Shown here in pieces: positions 55,970 through 64,000 of a stretch of 64,000 nucleotides of DNA. The notes beneath the pieces were generated by a model. That model saw only the letters and a list, made by a program, of their open reading frames with translations, was not told where the DNA came from and made no database searches. A program made the position numbers and the translations under genes. The number at the start of each line of letters is the position of its first letter. Positions within the stretch are counted from its first letter, which is position 1. This DNA comes from Paguma larvata. Lineage: Eukaryota; Chordata; Mammalia; Carnivora; Viverridae. The stretch lies in NCBI GenBank assembly GCA_030068075.1, contig CM057843.1, positions 41,733,832 through 41,797,831 of the forward strand. The letters are read 5' to 3'.

Positions 55970-56186
55970 TGGGGCGCCTGGGTGGCTCGGTCGGTTAAGC
56001 AGCCAACTTCGGCTCAGGTCATGATCTCGCGGTCTGTGGGTTCAAGCCCCGCGTCGGGCTCTGTGCTGAAGGCTCAGAGCCTGGAGCCTGCTTCTTCAGA
56101 GTCTGTGTCTCCCTCTCTCTCTGCCCTTCCCCTGCTCATACTCTGTCTCTATGTCTCTCAAAAATAAATAAATGTTAAAAAAAAAA
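55970..56186 (+). mobile_element. felid CAN SINE, plus, inserted in older SINE
   Basis: Perfect 17-bp target site duplication TTTAAGTAGGCTCCACA at 55,953-55,969 and 56,187-56,203; near-consensus. Confidence 0.96.
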
Positions 56187-56279
56187 TTTAAGTAGGCTCC
56201 ACACCCAATGTGGGTCTTGAACTCACGACCCCAAGATCAAGAGTCACATGCTCTACCAACTAGTCAGCCAGGCACCCCT
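56187..56279 (-). mobile_element. older short CAN SINE, minus, right part
   Basis: CACCCAATGTGGGTCTTGAA to GCCAGGCACCCC completes the split element. Confidence 0.8.
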
Positions 56280-56280
56280 T

Positions 56281-56384
56281 TAAGATTTTATTTTAAAGTA
56301 ATCTCTACACCCAACTGGGGCTCAAACTCACAATCCCAAGATCAAGAGGTGCATGCTCTATCAACTGAGCCTGCCAGGCACCCC
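56281..56384 (-). mobile_element. older short CAN SINE, minus
   Basis: TAAGATTTTATTTTAAAGTA to CTGCCAGGCACCCC; tandem with the previous older copy. Confidence 0.8.
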
Positions 56385-56672
56385 TGAAATTTTTTAGTTG
56401 GTCATTTTCTTCATCCCTTTCCAGGCATACCAAACTGAGAGAGATTGTTGGCTAGAAGCTGCGAACATGCATGCGTTTAAAGACTGAGAGCATAAGGTGC
56501 CAGGGAGATTACTATGATTCCTATAAGCAAGATACTTCCCAATGTTTGGGGTATACTTTTGGACAGTATACTTTTCATCTTGGGAAGAGTATACTGAAAA
56601 GTATACTTTTCATCCCAAGATGAAAACCAATCAAAATCAGATAAGTCAGAGAAAGACCTTCAAAAGAGTCAC

Positions 56673-56882
56673 CTTTTTTTTTTTTTTTTTTTGAGAGAGA
56701 GAGAGCATGAGCGGAGTGGGGGAGGCAGAGAGACAGAGAGAGAGAGAGACAGAATCCCAAGCAGGGTCCATGCTGTCAGTACAGAGCCCAATGAGGGGCT
56801 CAATGTCATAAACCGTGGGATCAAGACCTAAACCAAATTCCGGAGTCACACACTTAACCTACTGAGCCACCCAAGGTGCCCC
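56673..56882 (-). mobile_element. felid CAN SINE, minus
   Basis: Flanked by GTCACCTTTTT / GTCACCCTTTTT. Confidence 0.88.
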
Positions 56883-56934
56883 TGAAGGGGTCACCCTTTT
56901 TAAAAACAAAAACAAAAACTAAAACTAAAACTAA

Positions 56935-57078
56935 AAGTTTATTTATTTTGGGTGGGGAGCCAAGAGAGAGTGGGAGAGCAAAGCCCTGGTGCAGGGCTTG
57001 AACTCACAAACCCTGAGATCATGACTTGAGGAGAACTCAAGTGTTGGTTGCTTAGCCGATTGGGCCACCAAGGCACCC
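56935..57078 (-). mobile_element. CAN SINE, minus, shortened
   Basis: AGTTTATTTATTTTGGGTGG to GGCCACCAAGGCACCC; GA-rich part reduced. Confidence 0.75.
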
Positions 57079-57090
57079 AGGGAGTCACTT

Positions 57091-57292
57091 TTTTTTTTTT
57101 TTTAATAATGTTTATTTTTGAGAGAGAGAGAGGGAGAGAGGGAGAGTAGGGAAGGGACAGACACAGAATCTGAAGCAAGCTCCAGGCTCTGAGCTGTCAG
57201 CACAGAGCCTGACACAGGGCCCTAACTCACAGACTGCAAGATCATGACCTGAGCAGAAGTTGGACGCTTAAGCGACTGAGCCCCTCAGGACC
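57091..57292 (-). mobile_element. felid CAN SINE, minus
   Basis: CAGGGAGTCAC on both sides as target site duplication. Its target is the edge of the previous SINE. Confidence 0.88.
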
Positions 57293-58464
57293 CCAGGGAG
57301 TCACCTTTTTCAGTCAAGTAGCTTGCTCGGTGACCTTTGATGTAACTGAATTTCAACTTTCCCAGAAATGTTACTCCAGGCACAGCAGGTGGTGTTGGAG
57401 CAAAGACACCTTCATGCTTAACTAAAAGACAGTCAGTTTTATTATCAAGTTTGACCAGAAAGTCAGGATTTTCGTTGGGCAGCTATTGCTTTAGCAATGG
57501 ATTCTGCAGTATTTTTGAGAGTTAAAGAGAGATTCTCTGTCGTAGCCTCATTGGCACTCATTACCCCCGACCAGGCAAGTAGGGACCTGACAGCGGAAGT
57601 GAATCCTGAATCATGAAAGCCTCCTGATAGGTCCTTTCTAACTTGACAACGTCAATTCAGGGGAATTGACCAACGAAGTGTCTTAGCTTGTTTGTGAAAA
57701 GTTAGGGGCACAGTTAGACAACCTAAGAGGCATTGCCCAGCTGTGTGCCAGGTATCTCGGCATTCATAGGCCCAAGGAGAATGATAACCACCGCAGGAAA
57801 AAAAAAAAAAAAAACTTGTTGGGCACAAACCATTTCCATTAAGGTGGTACTGTTCACGCGTTCATTCACAGAGATTTTTTCATTTGGCAGTCCAACCAAG
57901 GGGTCAGTTAGGTTTTCTCCTAGCCTGAAATGAAAAGTTGTTCTCAATTCCAGAGGTTATTTGCCTCAGCAGTGGCCTGGGAGATAATGGATGATGGTGT
58001 TATCTTCCCAGGCCAGTGCCAGAGGAAAGGAAAGAAACGGAAGTAAAGATTCATGTTTAGTTAAAGTATAAGGTCTCGATCCAGCATCTTGGAAGAAAGT
58101 AGTCTACCTTGCTGTCAGCTACTTCTCTTCCTAATTTAACTTGGAGATCTCTTAACTTTTGTACAGGACCAGTCTCAGACGTAGCCTTCTTCAGCTGTGA
58201 GATGGAGATTTAGGTTTTAAGTCCCAGATATTTGGCTGCCATCTGGGTTGTGACAAAGATCTGGTCTTCTCCCATCCAAGGAGATTCAAAACAGTCTTTG
58301 TTCTTAGTGATTCCAAATCAGAAGGGTAGGAGGAGATTGGATGTGTTAATTTGGTGAGTCATAGCCAGATATTTGAGGAGACTAGAGGAATTCAGGATCA
58401 AGTCTAATTTACAGATAGATAACAAAACCTCAAAAACAATTAACAGGATTAAAGCCAATATAGA

Positions 58465-58530
58465 CGGGGGTGCTTGGGGTCATAAGTTCAAGTGCCTCTT
58501 GGATGTAGAGATTATTTAAAATAAAATATT
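58465..58530 (+). mobile_element. older CAN SINE 3' fragment, plus
   Basis: GGGGTCATAAGTTCAAGTGC and TTGGATGTAGAGATTATTTA. Confidence 0.55.
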
Positions 58531-58532
58531 AA

Positions 58533-58915
58533 GTGGCACCTGGGAGGCTCAGTCGGTTAAGCATCCAACTCTTGATTTCAGCTCAGGTCATGATCTCACC
58601 CTTGTGAGTTCAAACCCCCCATCATCTCCACACTGATAGTGCAGAGCCTTCTTGGAATTCTCTCCCTCTCCCTCTTTCTGCCCCTCCCTCACTGCTCACT
58701 TTCTCCCTCTCTCTCAAAATAAATACACTAAAAAAAAAAGAAAGAAAAAAAGAAACAGAACCACTTTTTGTTTTCTGTGAATTGTCTATGTCTGGCTTCT
58801 GCCCCTTTTTCTTTTTTTTTTTAGTTATATGGGTTGTGTTTTATAATTATTTGAAGGATCTCCTTTTATTATAGAAAAATAAGTACTTTTTCTATGGTCT
58901 GTATTGCAAATATTT
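58533..58915 (+). repeat. SINE plus old L1-like flank, paralogous to 48,430-48,776
   Basis: Plus SINE (58,533-58,735) then CCACTTTTTGTTTTCTGTGA onward, aligning with the sequence left of repeat core copy 1. The alignment stops where the L1 begins. Confidence 0.65.
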
Positions 58916-59293
58916 ACTTTATTTTATTTTAAATTTATTTATTGCTTAATTTATCTCCAAGTTAGTTACCATATAGTGTAACAATGATTTCAGGAGTAGA
59001 TTCCTTAATACCCCTTGCCCATTTAGCCCATCCCCCTCCACCACCCCTCCAGCAACCCTCTGTTTGTTCTCTATATTTAAGAGTCTCTTATCTTTTGTCC
59101 CCTTCCCTGTTTTTTTTTTGTTTTTGCTTCCCTTCCGTTATGTTCATCTGTTTTGTATCTTAAATTCCTCATATGAGTGAAATCATATGTTTGTCTTTCT
59201 CTGACTAATTCCGCTTAGCATCATACCCTCTAGTTCCATCCACGTTGTTGTAAATGACGAGATTTCATTCTTTTTCATGGCCAAGTAATACTC

Positions 59294-59296
<3 letters not shown>

Positions 59297-59337
<41 letters not shown>
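59297..59337 (+). repeat. (GT)n microsatellite in L1 3' UTR
   Basis: About 20 GT units, at the same L1 position as the CA run in the 16.4-17.9 kb L1. Confidence 0.95.
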
Positions 59338-59339
<2 letters not shown>

Positions 59340-59863
59340 CACATCTTTATCCATTCATCCATCAATGGACATTTGGGCTCTTTCTATACTTTGGCTATTG
59401 TCGATTGCACTGCTATAAACATTGGGGTGCATGTGGCCCTTTGAAACAAAACACCCGTATCCCTTGGGTAAATACCTAGTAGTGCAATTGCTGGGTCGTA
59501 GGGTAGTTCTATTATTAATTTTTTGAGGAACTTCCATACTGTTCTCCAGAGTGGCTGCACCAGTTTGCGTTGCCACCAGCAGTGCAAAAGAGATCCTCTT
59601 TCTCTGCATCCTCGCCAACATCTGTTGTTGCCTGAGTTGTTAATGTTAGCCATTCTGAGAGGTGTGAAGTGGTATCTCATGTGGTTTTGACTTGTATTTC
59701 CCTGATGATGAGTGATGTTGAGCATTTTTTCACGTGTCAGTAGACCATCTGGATGTCTTCTTTGGAGAGGTGTCTATTCATGTCTTTTACCCATTACGTC
59801 ACTGATTATTCGTTTTTTGGGCGTTGAGTTTGATTAGGTCTTCATAGATTTTGGATGCTAGCA

Positions 59864-59905
59864 CTTTATCTGATACGTCATTTGCAAATGACGTATCAGA
59901 TAAAG
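59864..59905. repeat. perfect 42-bp palindrome in L1
   Basis: Two 21-nt arms with no spacer; centre CATTTG|CAAATG. A smaller inverted repeat (AAAGGCAA...TTGCCTTT) overlaps its right end. Confidence 0.97.
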
Positions 59906-60931
59906 GCAAAAGTTGCCTTTTGGTTTTGCTGATTGTTTCCTTTGCTGTGCAGAAGATTTTTATTTTCATGAGGTCCCAATAGTTCATTTTTGCTTTTGTT
60001 TCCCTTGCCTCTGGAGACCTGTTGAATAAGAAATTGCTGCAGCCTAGGTCAAAGAGGTTATTGCCTGCTTTCCTCTCTGAGAGTTTGAAGGTTTCCTGTC
60101 TTGCATTGAAGTCTTTCATCCATTTTGAGTTTATTTTTGTGTATGGTATAAGAAAGTGGCTCAAGTTCATTTTTCTCCATGTGGCTTTCCAGTTTTCCCA
60201 GCACCATTTGCCGAAGTGACTGTCTTTATTCTCTGGGATATTCTTTCCTGCTTTCTCAAAATTAGTAGGTTATACATTTGCGGACCCATTTCTGGGTTCT
60301 TCTATTCTGTTCCATTGATCTGTCTGTTTTTGTGCCAGTACCCTACTGTCTTGGTTATTACAGCTTTGTAATACGTCTTGTGTCCAGGAGTGTGATGCCT
60401 CCAGCTTCAGTTATCTTTTTCAAGATTGCTTTGGCTATTCAGGGCTTTCCTGATTCCATACAAATTTTAAGATTGTCTACTCTGTGAAGAACGCTGGTGT
60501 TATTTTGATAGGGATTGGAACACTATTTATTCTTCATTGACTCTTCATTAATCTCCTGTAACATGATGTGACACCCTGGGCAGGTGCGGGAAGCAGAGAC
60601 AGGACAGACCCCATTCCTGCCCTGGGGGTGCCTCCATCTGGAGATGGGGACTAAGACACCTGCCCAGATAGCCAGAATACCAGGCAGAACAAGAAGGCCA
60701 GTGAGACACGGACAATCGCTCGGGGCGTTCAGATCACGGCAACCCCCTCTGGGCAAAACCAAATTCAGGAGTATAAGGTGTTCTGATACACACACATCTG
60801 AACAGAGACCTGGGATCAGGAGGCCCAGAGAGTCCTCCGTCCTCATGTCAGGTGCAGTCGAGGCACATTTTTTGTTTCATGTGCACTTCATTCATTCATT
60901 CGACGAATTTCTTTTTTCTTAGTTTTTATTA

Positions 60932-60971
60932 GTTTTAAGTTTATTTATTTATTTTGAGAGAGAGAGAGAGA

Positions 60972-61013
<42 letters not shown>

Positions 61014-61138
61014 CCCAGGCAGGCTCCATGCTGTCAACGAAGAACCCGACGTGGGGCTCCGTCTCACAAATCGTGAGGTCACCACCAGAGCCAAAAATCA
61101 AGAGTCGACCCTTAACCCACTGAGCCACCCAGGCGCCC
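60932..61138 (-). mobile_element. felid CAN SINE, minus, with (GA)n (paralog of 49,186)
   Basis: Same insertion site as copy 1; GA run 60,956-61,010. Confidence 0.9.
60956..61010 (+). repeat. (GA)n microsatellite, 55 bp
   Basis: One T interruption at about 60,977; 23 bp longer than the equivalent run in copy 1. Confidence 0.95.
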
Positions 61139-61888
61139 GAAATTTTTCTTTTTTAGCAAATACTTCTCTGGCGCCACAGGGAAGCTGAGCACTGTCCAAT
61201 GTGCCGGGGCTAGAGCAGCAACAAAATCTCTACCGAGGTGAGAAGCAAATAAACGAACAATACATGTAGATTTGGGAATATATCTATATACATTGTCAAT
61301 TGTACAAAAATATTATTAATCTTGATTACTGGGGGGGAGGGGGAACGAAGGTGACACAGTCTTAACCCAAGATAGGATTCATTCGCAGAGAGAAGCAGGG
61401 AGAGAGGCAAGGGAAGGGGCTGGGGAAAATCCCTCCAGCGGCTCAGCCCCGCCTCGCGAGATCTCACAGGCCTCCTCCCTGCTCTACGCTTTCCACCACC
61501 GGCCTTCCGCAGGTGGAAGGGAAGCTACCGCCCGGCTCGGGGAGCCCCTCCTGCAGACCTGCCGCTCCCCGGACCCGGAACGAGCTCCTCAACTGACAGA
61601 CACCCAGTTTCCGCCGGCGGGCGGCGTGGGACCAACCGAACCCGATAAGGGCTCAGCGTTTCTAGGGACTAGGTCTTGCGACGTGGCCTTTCTTCAGGAA
61701 GACTCCGCCAAAAGCTCCCTTCCACAGGCCCCCCTGGCCGTCACCCCCAATCGTCTTCGGTCCTGTCTTTTCTCTCCGTAGGTACCAAAGACGAGACCGA
61801 CGCCGCCAGCGTGGCTTCAACTCTCGGCCGGAGAAGCGATCCCGGGGTCCAGCCGGTCCGCTGTAGCCACGCCTCCGCAGGCGGGAAA
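61139..61888. other. CpG-rich upstream region of U2 copy 2
   Basis: Paralog of 49,370-50,110; no coding gene. Confidence 0.6.
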
Positions 61889-61905
61889 GGGCGGGGCATT
61901 CAAAT
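61889..61905 (+). promoter_or_regulatory. DSE of U2 copy 2
   Basis: GGGCGGGG then ATTCAAAT at 61,898-61,905; identical to copy 1. Confidence 0.75.
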
Positions 61906-62068
61906 GAGCAATGGCTCTGGGTGACAGCGACGAGGCAACGACAGGTACGCACTTTCTCTTTTAAAAGGTAGAGGATTTAAAAAGCTGCACGAGAGTCTAG
62001 TGGCTAGTGGCTCCCATTGGAAAGTCAGAGCAGCGAGGGAAGTGAGACCTGGAACGAGGGGGACCTGG

Positions 62069-62089
62069 CTCACCGTGAGTGCAATATGG
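62069..62089 (+). promoter_or_regulatory. PSE of U2 copy 2
   Basis: Identical in sequence and spacing to copy 1 (about -61 to -41). Confidence 0.85.
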
Positions 62090-62129
62090 ATGGCGGCAGG
62101 GCGGTGGCGGCGAGGGAGCGACGACTAGC

Positions 62130-62317
62130 ATCGCTTCTCGGCCTTTTGGCTAAGATCAAGTGTAGTATCTGTTCTTATCAGTTTAATATCTGATACGTCC
62201 TCTATCCGAGGACAATATATTAAATGGATTTTTGGAGCAGGGAGATGGAATAGGAGCTTGCTCCGTCCACTCCGCGCATCGACCTGGTATTGCAGTACTT
62301 CCAGGAACGGTGCACCC
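62130..62317 (+). ncRNA. RNU2: U2 spliceosomal snRNA gene, array copy 2
   Basis: The 188-nt body shows no difference from array copy 1 or the inverted copy. Start-to-start distance to copy 1 is 11,777 bp, same orientation. The preceding 190 bp differ from copy 1 at only about two bases, while the 130 bp after U2 differ at about ten. Branch-site-pairing and Sm motifs intact; promoter complete; precursor-tail hairpin CCCCC-TCC-GGGGG conserved. Confidence 0.96.
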
Positions 62318-62339
62318 CCTCCGGGGGTTAATGTTTGTG

Positions 62340-62354
62340 GTTCTAAAAATAGCA
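62340..62354 (+). promoter_or_regulatory. candidate U2 3' box, copy 2
   Basis: GTTCTAAAAATAGCA, same as copy 1. Confidence 0.55.
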
Positions 62355-63270
62355 CTTGGTATCTTTATATTTTGGGTATACGTTAGCTAGTTTGTGAGTG
62401 TAGCGTTTTACTTTTTCGCAGTCTTTTCCCGTTTCTATGACTGTGGGGGCAATTGTTACAGGTTTTTTTGTCTCCCCATCACTTTGTTTGGAACTTTGCA
62501 ATATCTCGCGGGTAAGTGCTGTAGCAGTTGTTCCTCAGGAAACCCGCTTGCCAGCACTGGGTTTTCAGAATTCTTGTTTCTACCGGGCAGAACCTGTGAG
62601 GACTCCGCTTTCTTGCCACAACACGACCCTGGCATGGGTTCGCATCTCTTAACACGATACTGCTCATGGACCGGTGGATATTTTTAAGCGGAAGCTTCCA
62701 GGGCAGGAAGTTCTTCCCTGCACGTGACCTATTTCCTCACCTGTGCTTTTTTTATTTTCTGCAAAGGTGAAACAAGTTTTCTTCACATCATCGTTCATAG
62801 TACGAGAGGGACGTGGGCACCTTGGGAGAGGAGACCGGGCCCCATTGGGGCGCGGGCTGTGGTCTGTGAACACCTCATATAATAAAATAATTGTTTCTGT
62901 CTTGTCACGAGATGCCTGCTTGCCTGCCTTCAGGCTTCTTGACCGTTCGCTGCCAGAACTAGAGAAAGGCCTTCCATTTCCAAGTGGCTGTGGCTTGTGA
63001 CCACAGTGGAAAGGGGGAGTTCCCGCTCCTTTGTCTCCTCCGGGTTTTCCATTCATGTTAAATACATTTGTTGAGCACCCACCATGTCCCCTCTTCATGA
63101 GATACCGTTCTGTTGGTGGCCATTTCCAGGGTTTCCGCCTTAAACGCATGGTTCCTGCAGTTTCTGTCAACCTGTAATCACCAGGTCTCTTTTTACTCCT
63201 ATATGTTCGAGGGCAGGTCGGGATTAAAATCTCTGCTGCGCTCAGGAGGGCTCGTGACTCTAAAAAATGA
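62355..63270. other. U2 3' flank, copy 2; no gene
   Basis: Paralog of 50,578-51,495 with scattered substitutions and small indels. Confidence 0.5.
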
Positions 63271-63271
63271 A

Positions 63272-63465
63272 CGGAGGGGTGCCCGGGGGGCTCCGTCAGT
63301 TCAGCATCCAACTCTCGGTTTGGGCTCAGGTCGTGATCCCTCAGTTGGTGAGTTCCAGCCGCACATCTGGCTCCGGGCTTCTCCCTCTCCCCCTCCCCGA
63401 CTCGCGTCCTTTCTCTCTCTCTCTCTCCTCTCGCTCTCTCAAAATAAATAAAATTTTTAAAAATT
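63272..63465 (+). mobile_element. felid CAN SINE, plus (paralog of 51,496)
   Basis: Same insertion; a small deletion in the CT-rich part relative to copy 1. Confidence 0.88.
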
Positions 63466-63552
63466 AAGAAAAAAAAGAAAGAAAGAAAACATAGAACGCT
63501 CAAAAGTTTCCAAATTCCGAAGAGACCAAGTCAGGAGAAAAAGTAAATGTTT

Positions 63553-63773
63553 GGGGCGCCTGGGTGGCTCAGCCGGTTAAGCGGCCGGCTTCAGCTCAGG
63601 TCATGATCTCACGGTCTGTGAGTCCGAGCCCGTCGTCCAGCTCTGTGCTGACGGCTCAGAGCCTGGAGCCTGCTTCCGATTCTGTATTTCCCTCTCTCTC
63701 TGCCCTTCCCTTGCTCATGCTCTGTCTCTATGTCTCTCAAAAATAAAAACCCTGAAAAAAAGTTAAAAAAAAA
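63553..63773 (+). mobile_element. felid CAN SINE, plus (paralog of 51,782)
   Basis: Same insertion and flanking AAGTAAATGT repeats as copy 1. Confidence 0.93.
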
Positions 63774-64000
63774 AGTAAATGTCTCATGTTTGTTCACAAA
63801 GGTATAACTTACAAGGTCGTTGATAGATTAAGAGAAAAGATTAAGAAGTTTCGAACAATCTGGAAACACGAAACATTGTAGAACAAGCAATGTTTCAAAC
63901 AAGTCATTAAAATGATCATCCTCGGCCTCAGCTCGTTCAGTTCTGTGTAATTACCTGTTTATTCTTCTTGAGTCCAGTTTTTCCCCTAGTTCTAAAAATT

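Larger units (their letters stand above)
55521..58440 (-). pseudogene. degenerate endogenous retrovirus internal region (env-like), minus
   Basis: Non-SINE sequence at 55,521-55,710 and 57,300-58,440 reads on the minus strand as a broken env-like region upstream of the polypurine tract and LTR. At about 57,465-57,590 the translation looks like the heptad-repeat part of a retroviral transmembrane subunit (SGVMSANEA... IAKAIAAQ). Stops, an A-run insertion near 57,798 and six or more SINE insertions destroy it. Ancient and non-functional. Family assignment is uncertain; the match is by pattern only. Confidence 0.5.
58921..60530 (-). mobile_element. 5'-truncated L1, minus, inserted at the repeat-core edge
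   Basis: 3' UTR with T-rich tail complement at 58,921-58,950, then (GT)n, then ORF2 C-terminus at 59,800-60,170 (motifs [49 protein letters not shown] on the minus strand) and further ORF2 sequence up to about 60,525, where it is cut. About 1.6 kb. An ATTTA-type direct repeat flanks it (TGCAAATATTTA / CACTATTTA), imprecise. ORF2 contains a 42-bp perfect palindrome at 59,864-59,905 replacing the usual sequence. Inactive. Confidence 0.88.
60532..64000 (+). repeat. U2 tandem repeat core, copy 2 (runs off window)
   Basis: Same order of elements as 48,777-52,228. Indels include a longer (GA)n, a GC insertion near 61,616-61,630 and a few single bases. It still matches copy 1 at the last base of the window, so the duplicated segment continues. 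Confidence 0.95.

Noticed and set aside
62664..63503. 279-codon minus-strand frame downstream of U2 copy 2
   Set aside because: It runs through a SINE and low-complexity sequence, and the paralogous stretch in copy 1 is broken into several frames, so it is not under coding constraint.

Overview
The window is mammalian genomic DNA from a carnivore, almost certainly a cat (Felidae). The basis is more than 60 copies of a tRNA-Lys-derived CAN SINE. They have the felid head (GGGGCGCCTGGGTGGCTCAG), A and B boxes inside the head, a CT-rich segment and an A-rich AATAAATAAA tail. The only protein-coding gene I can support is ARL4D, on the minus strand at about 38.47-40.46 kb. Three full-length U2 snRNA genes are present: one on the minus strand near 2 kb, and two on the plus strand at 50.35 and 62.13 kb. 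U2 genes beside ARL4D match the mammalian region that holds BRCA1, NBR1, TMEM106A, the RNU2 array, ARL4D and DHX8 (human 17q21). By that order the right side of the window would face BRCA1 and the left side DHX8.

Layout. 0-4.2 kb: GC-rich DNA with an inverted U2 gene that has its own proximal and distal promoter elements. 4.64-4.74 kb: a 100-N assembly gap. 4.7-38.4 kb: intergenic DNA made of SINEs, old L1, L2, MER5 and MLT1 fragments, one younger 5'-truncated L1 (16.36-17.9 kb) and several microsatellites. 38.4-40.6 kb: ARL4D with 3' UTR, single coding exon, intron, 5' UTR exon and CpG-island promoter. 40.6-48.7 kb: repeat-rich intergenic DNA. 48.78-64.0 kb: about 1.3 units of a tandem U2 repeat with a period of 11.78 kb. 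The core carrying U2 (48,777-52,228) recurs at 60,532-64,000 with high identity and runs off the right edge. The DNA between the cores holds two oppositely oriented LTRs, a minus-strand endogenous retrovirus remnant (LTR, polypurine tract and env-like sequence), many SINEs and a 5'-truncated L1.

Function. U2 snRNA recognises the intron branch point in the major spliceosome. All three copies have identical 188-nt transcribed regions, including the GUAGUA branch-site-pairing region and the Sm site, so all are candidate functional genes. The two array copies share promoter and 3' flank. The inverted copy shares only the U2 body, the PSE and the general DSE layout, so it is a dispersed locus rather than an array unit. 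ARL4D encodes a small GTPase of the ARF-like family and has no evident functional link to U2 beyond conserved neighbourhood.

Limits. All repeat family names are by eye. SINE edges are accurate to about 5-10 bases, old-repeat edges to tens of bases. Orthology, copy number of the array and activity of any element cannot be established from this window alone.
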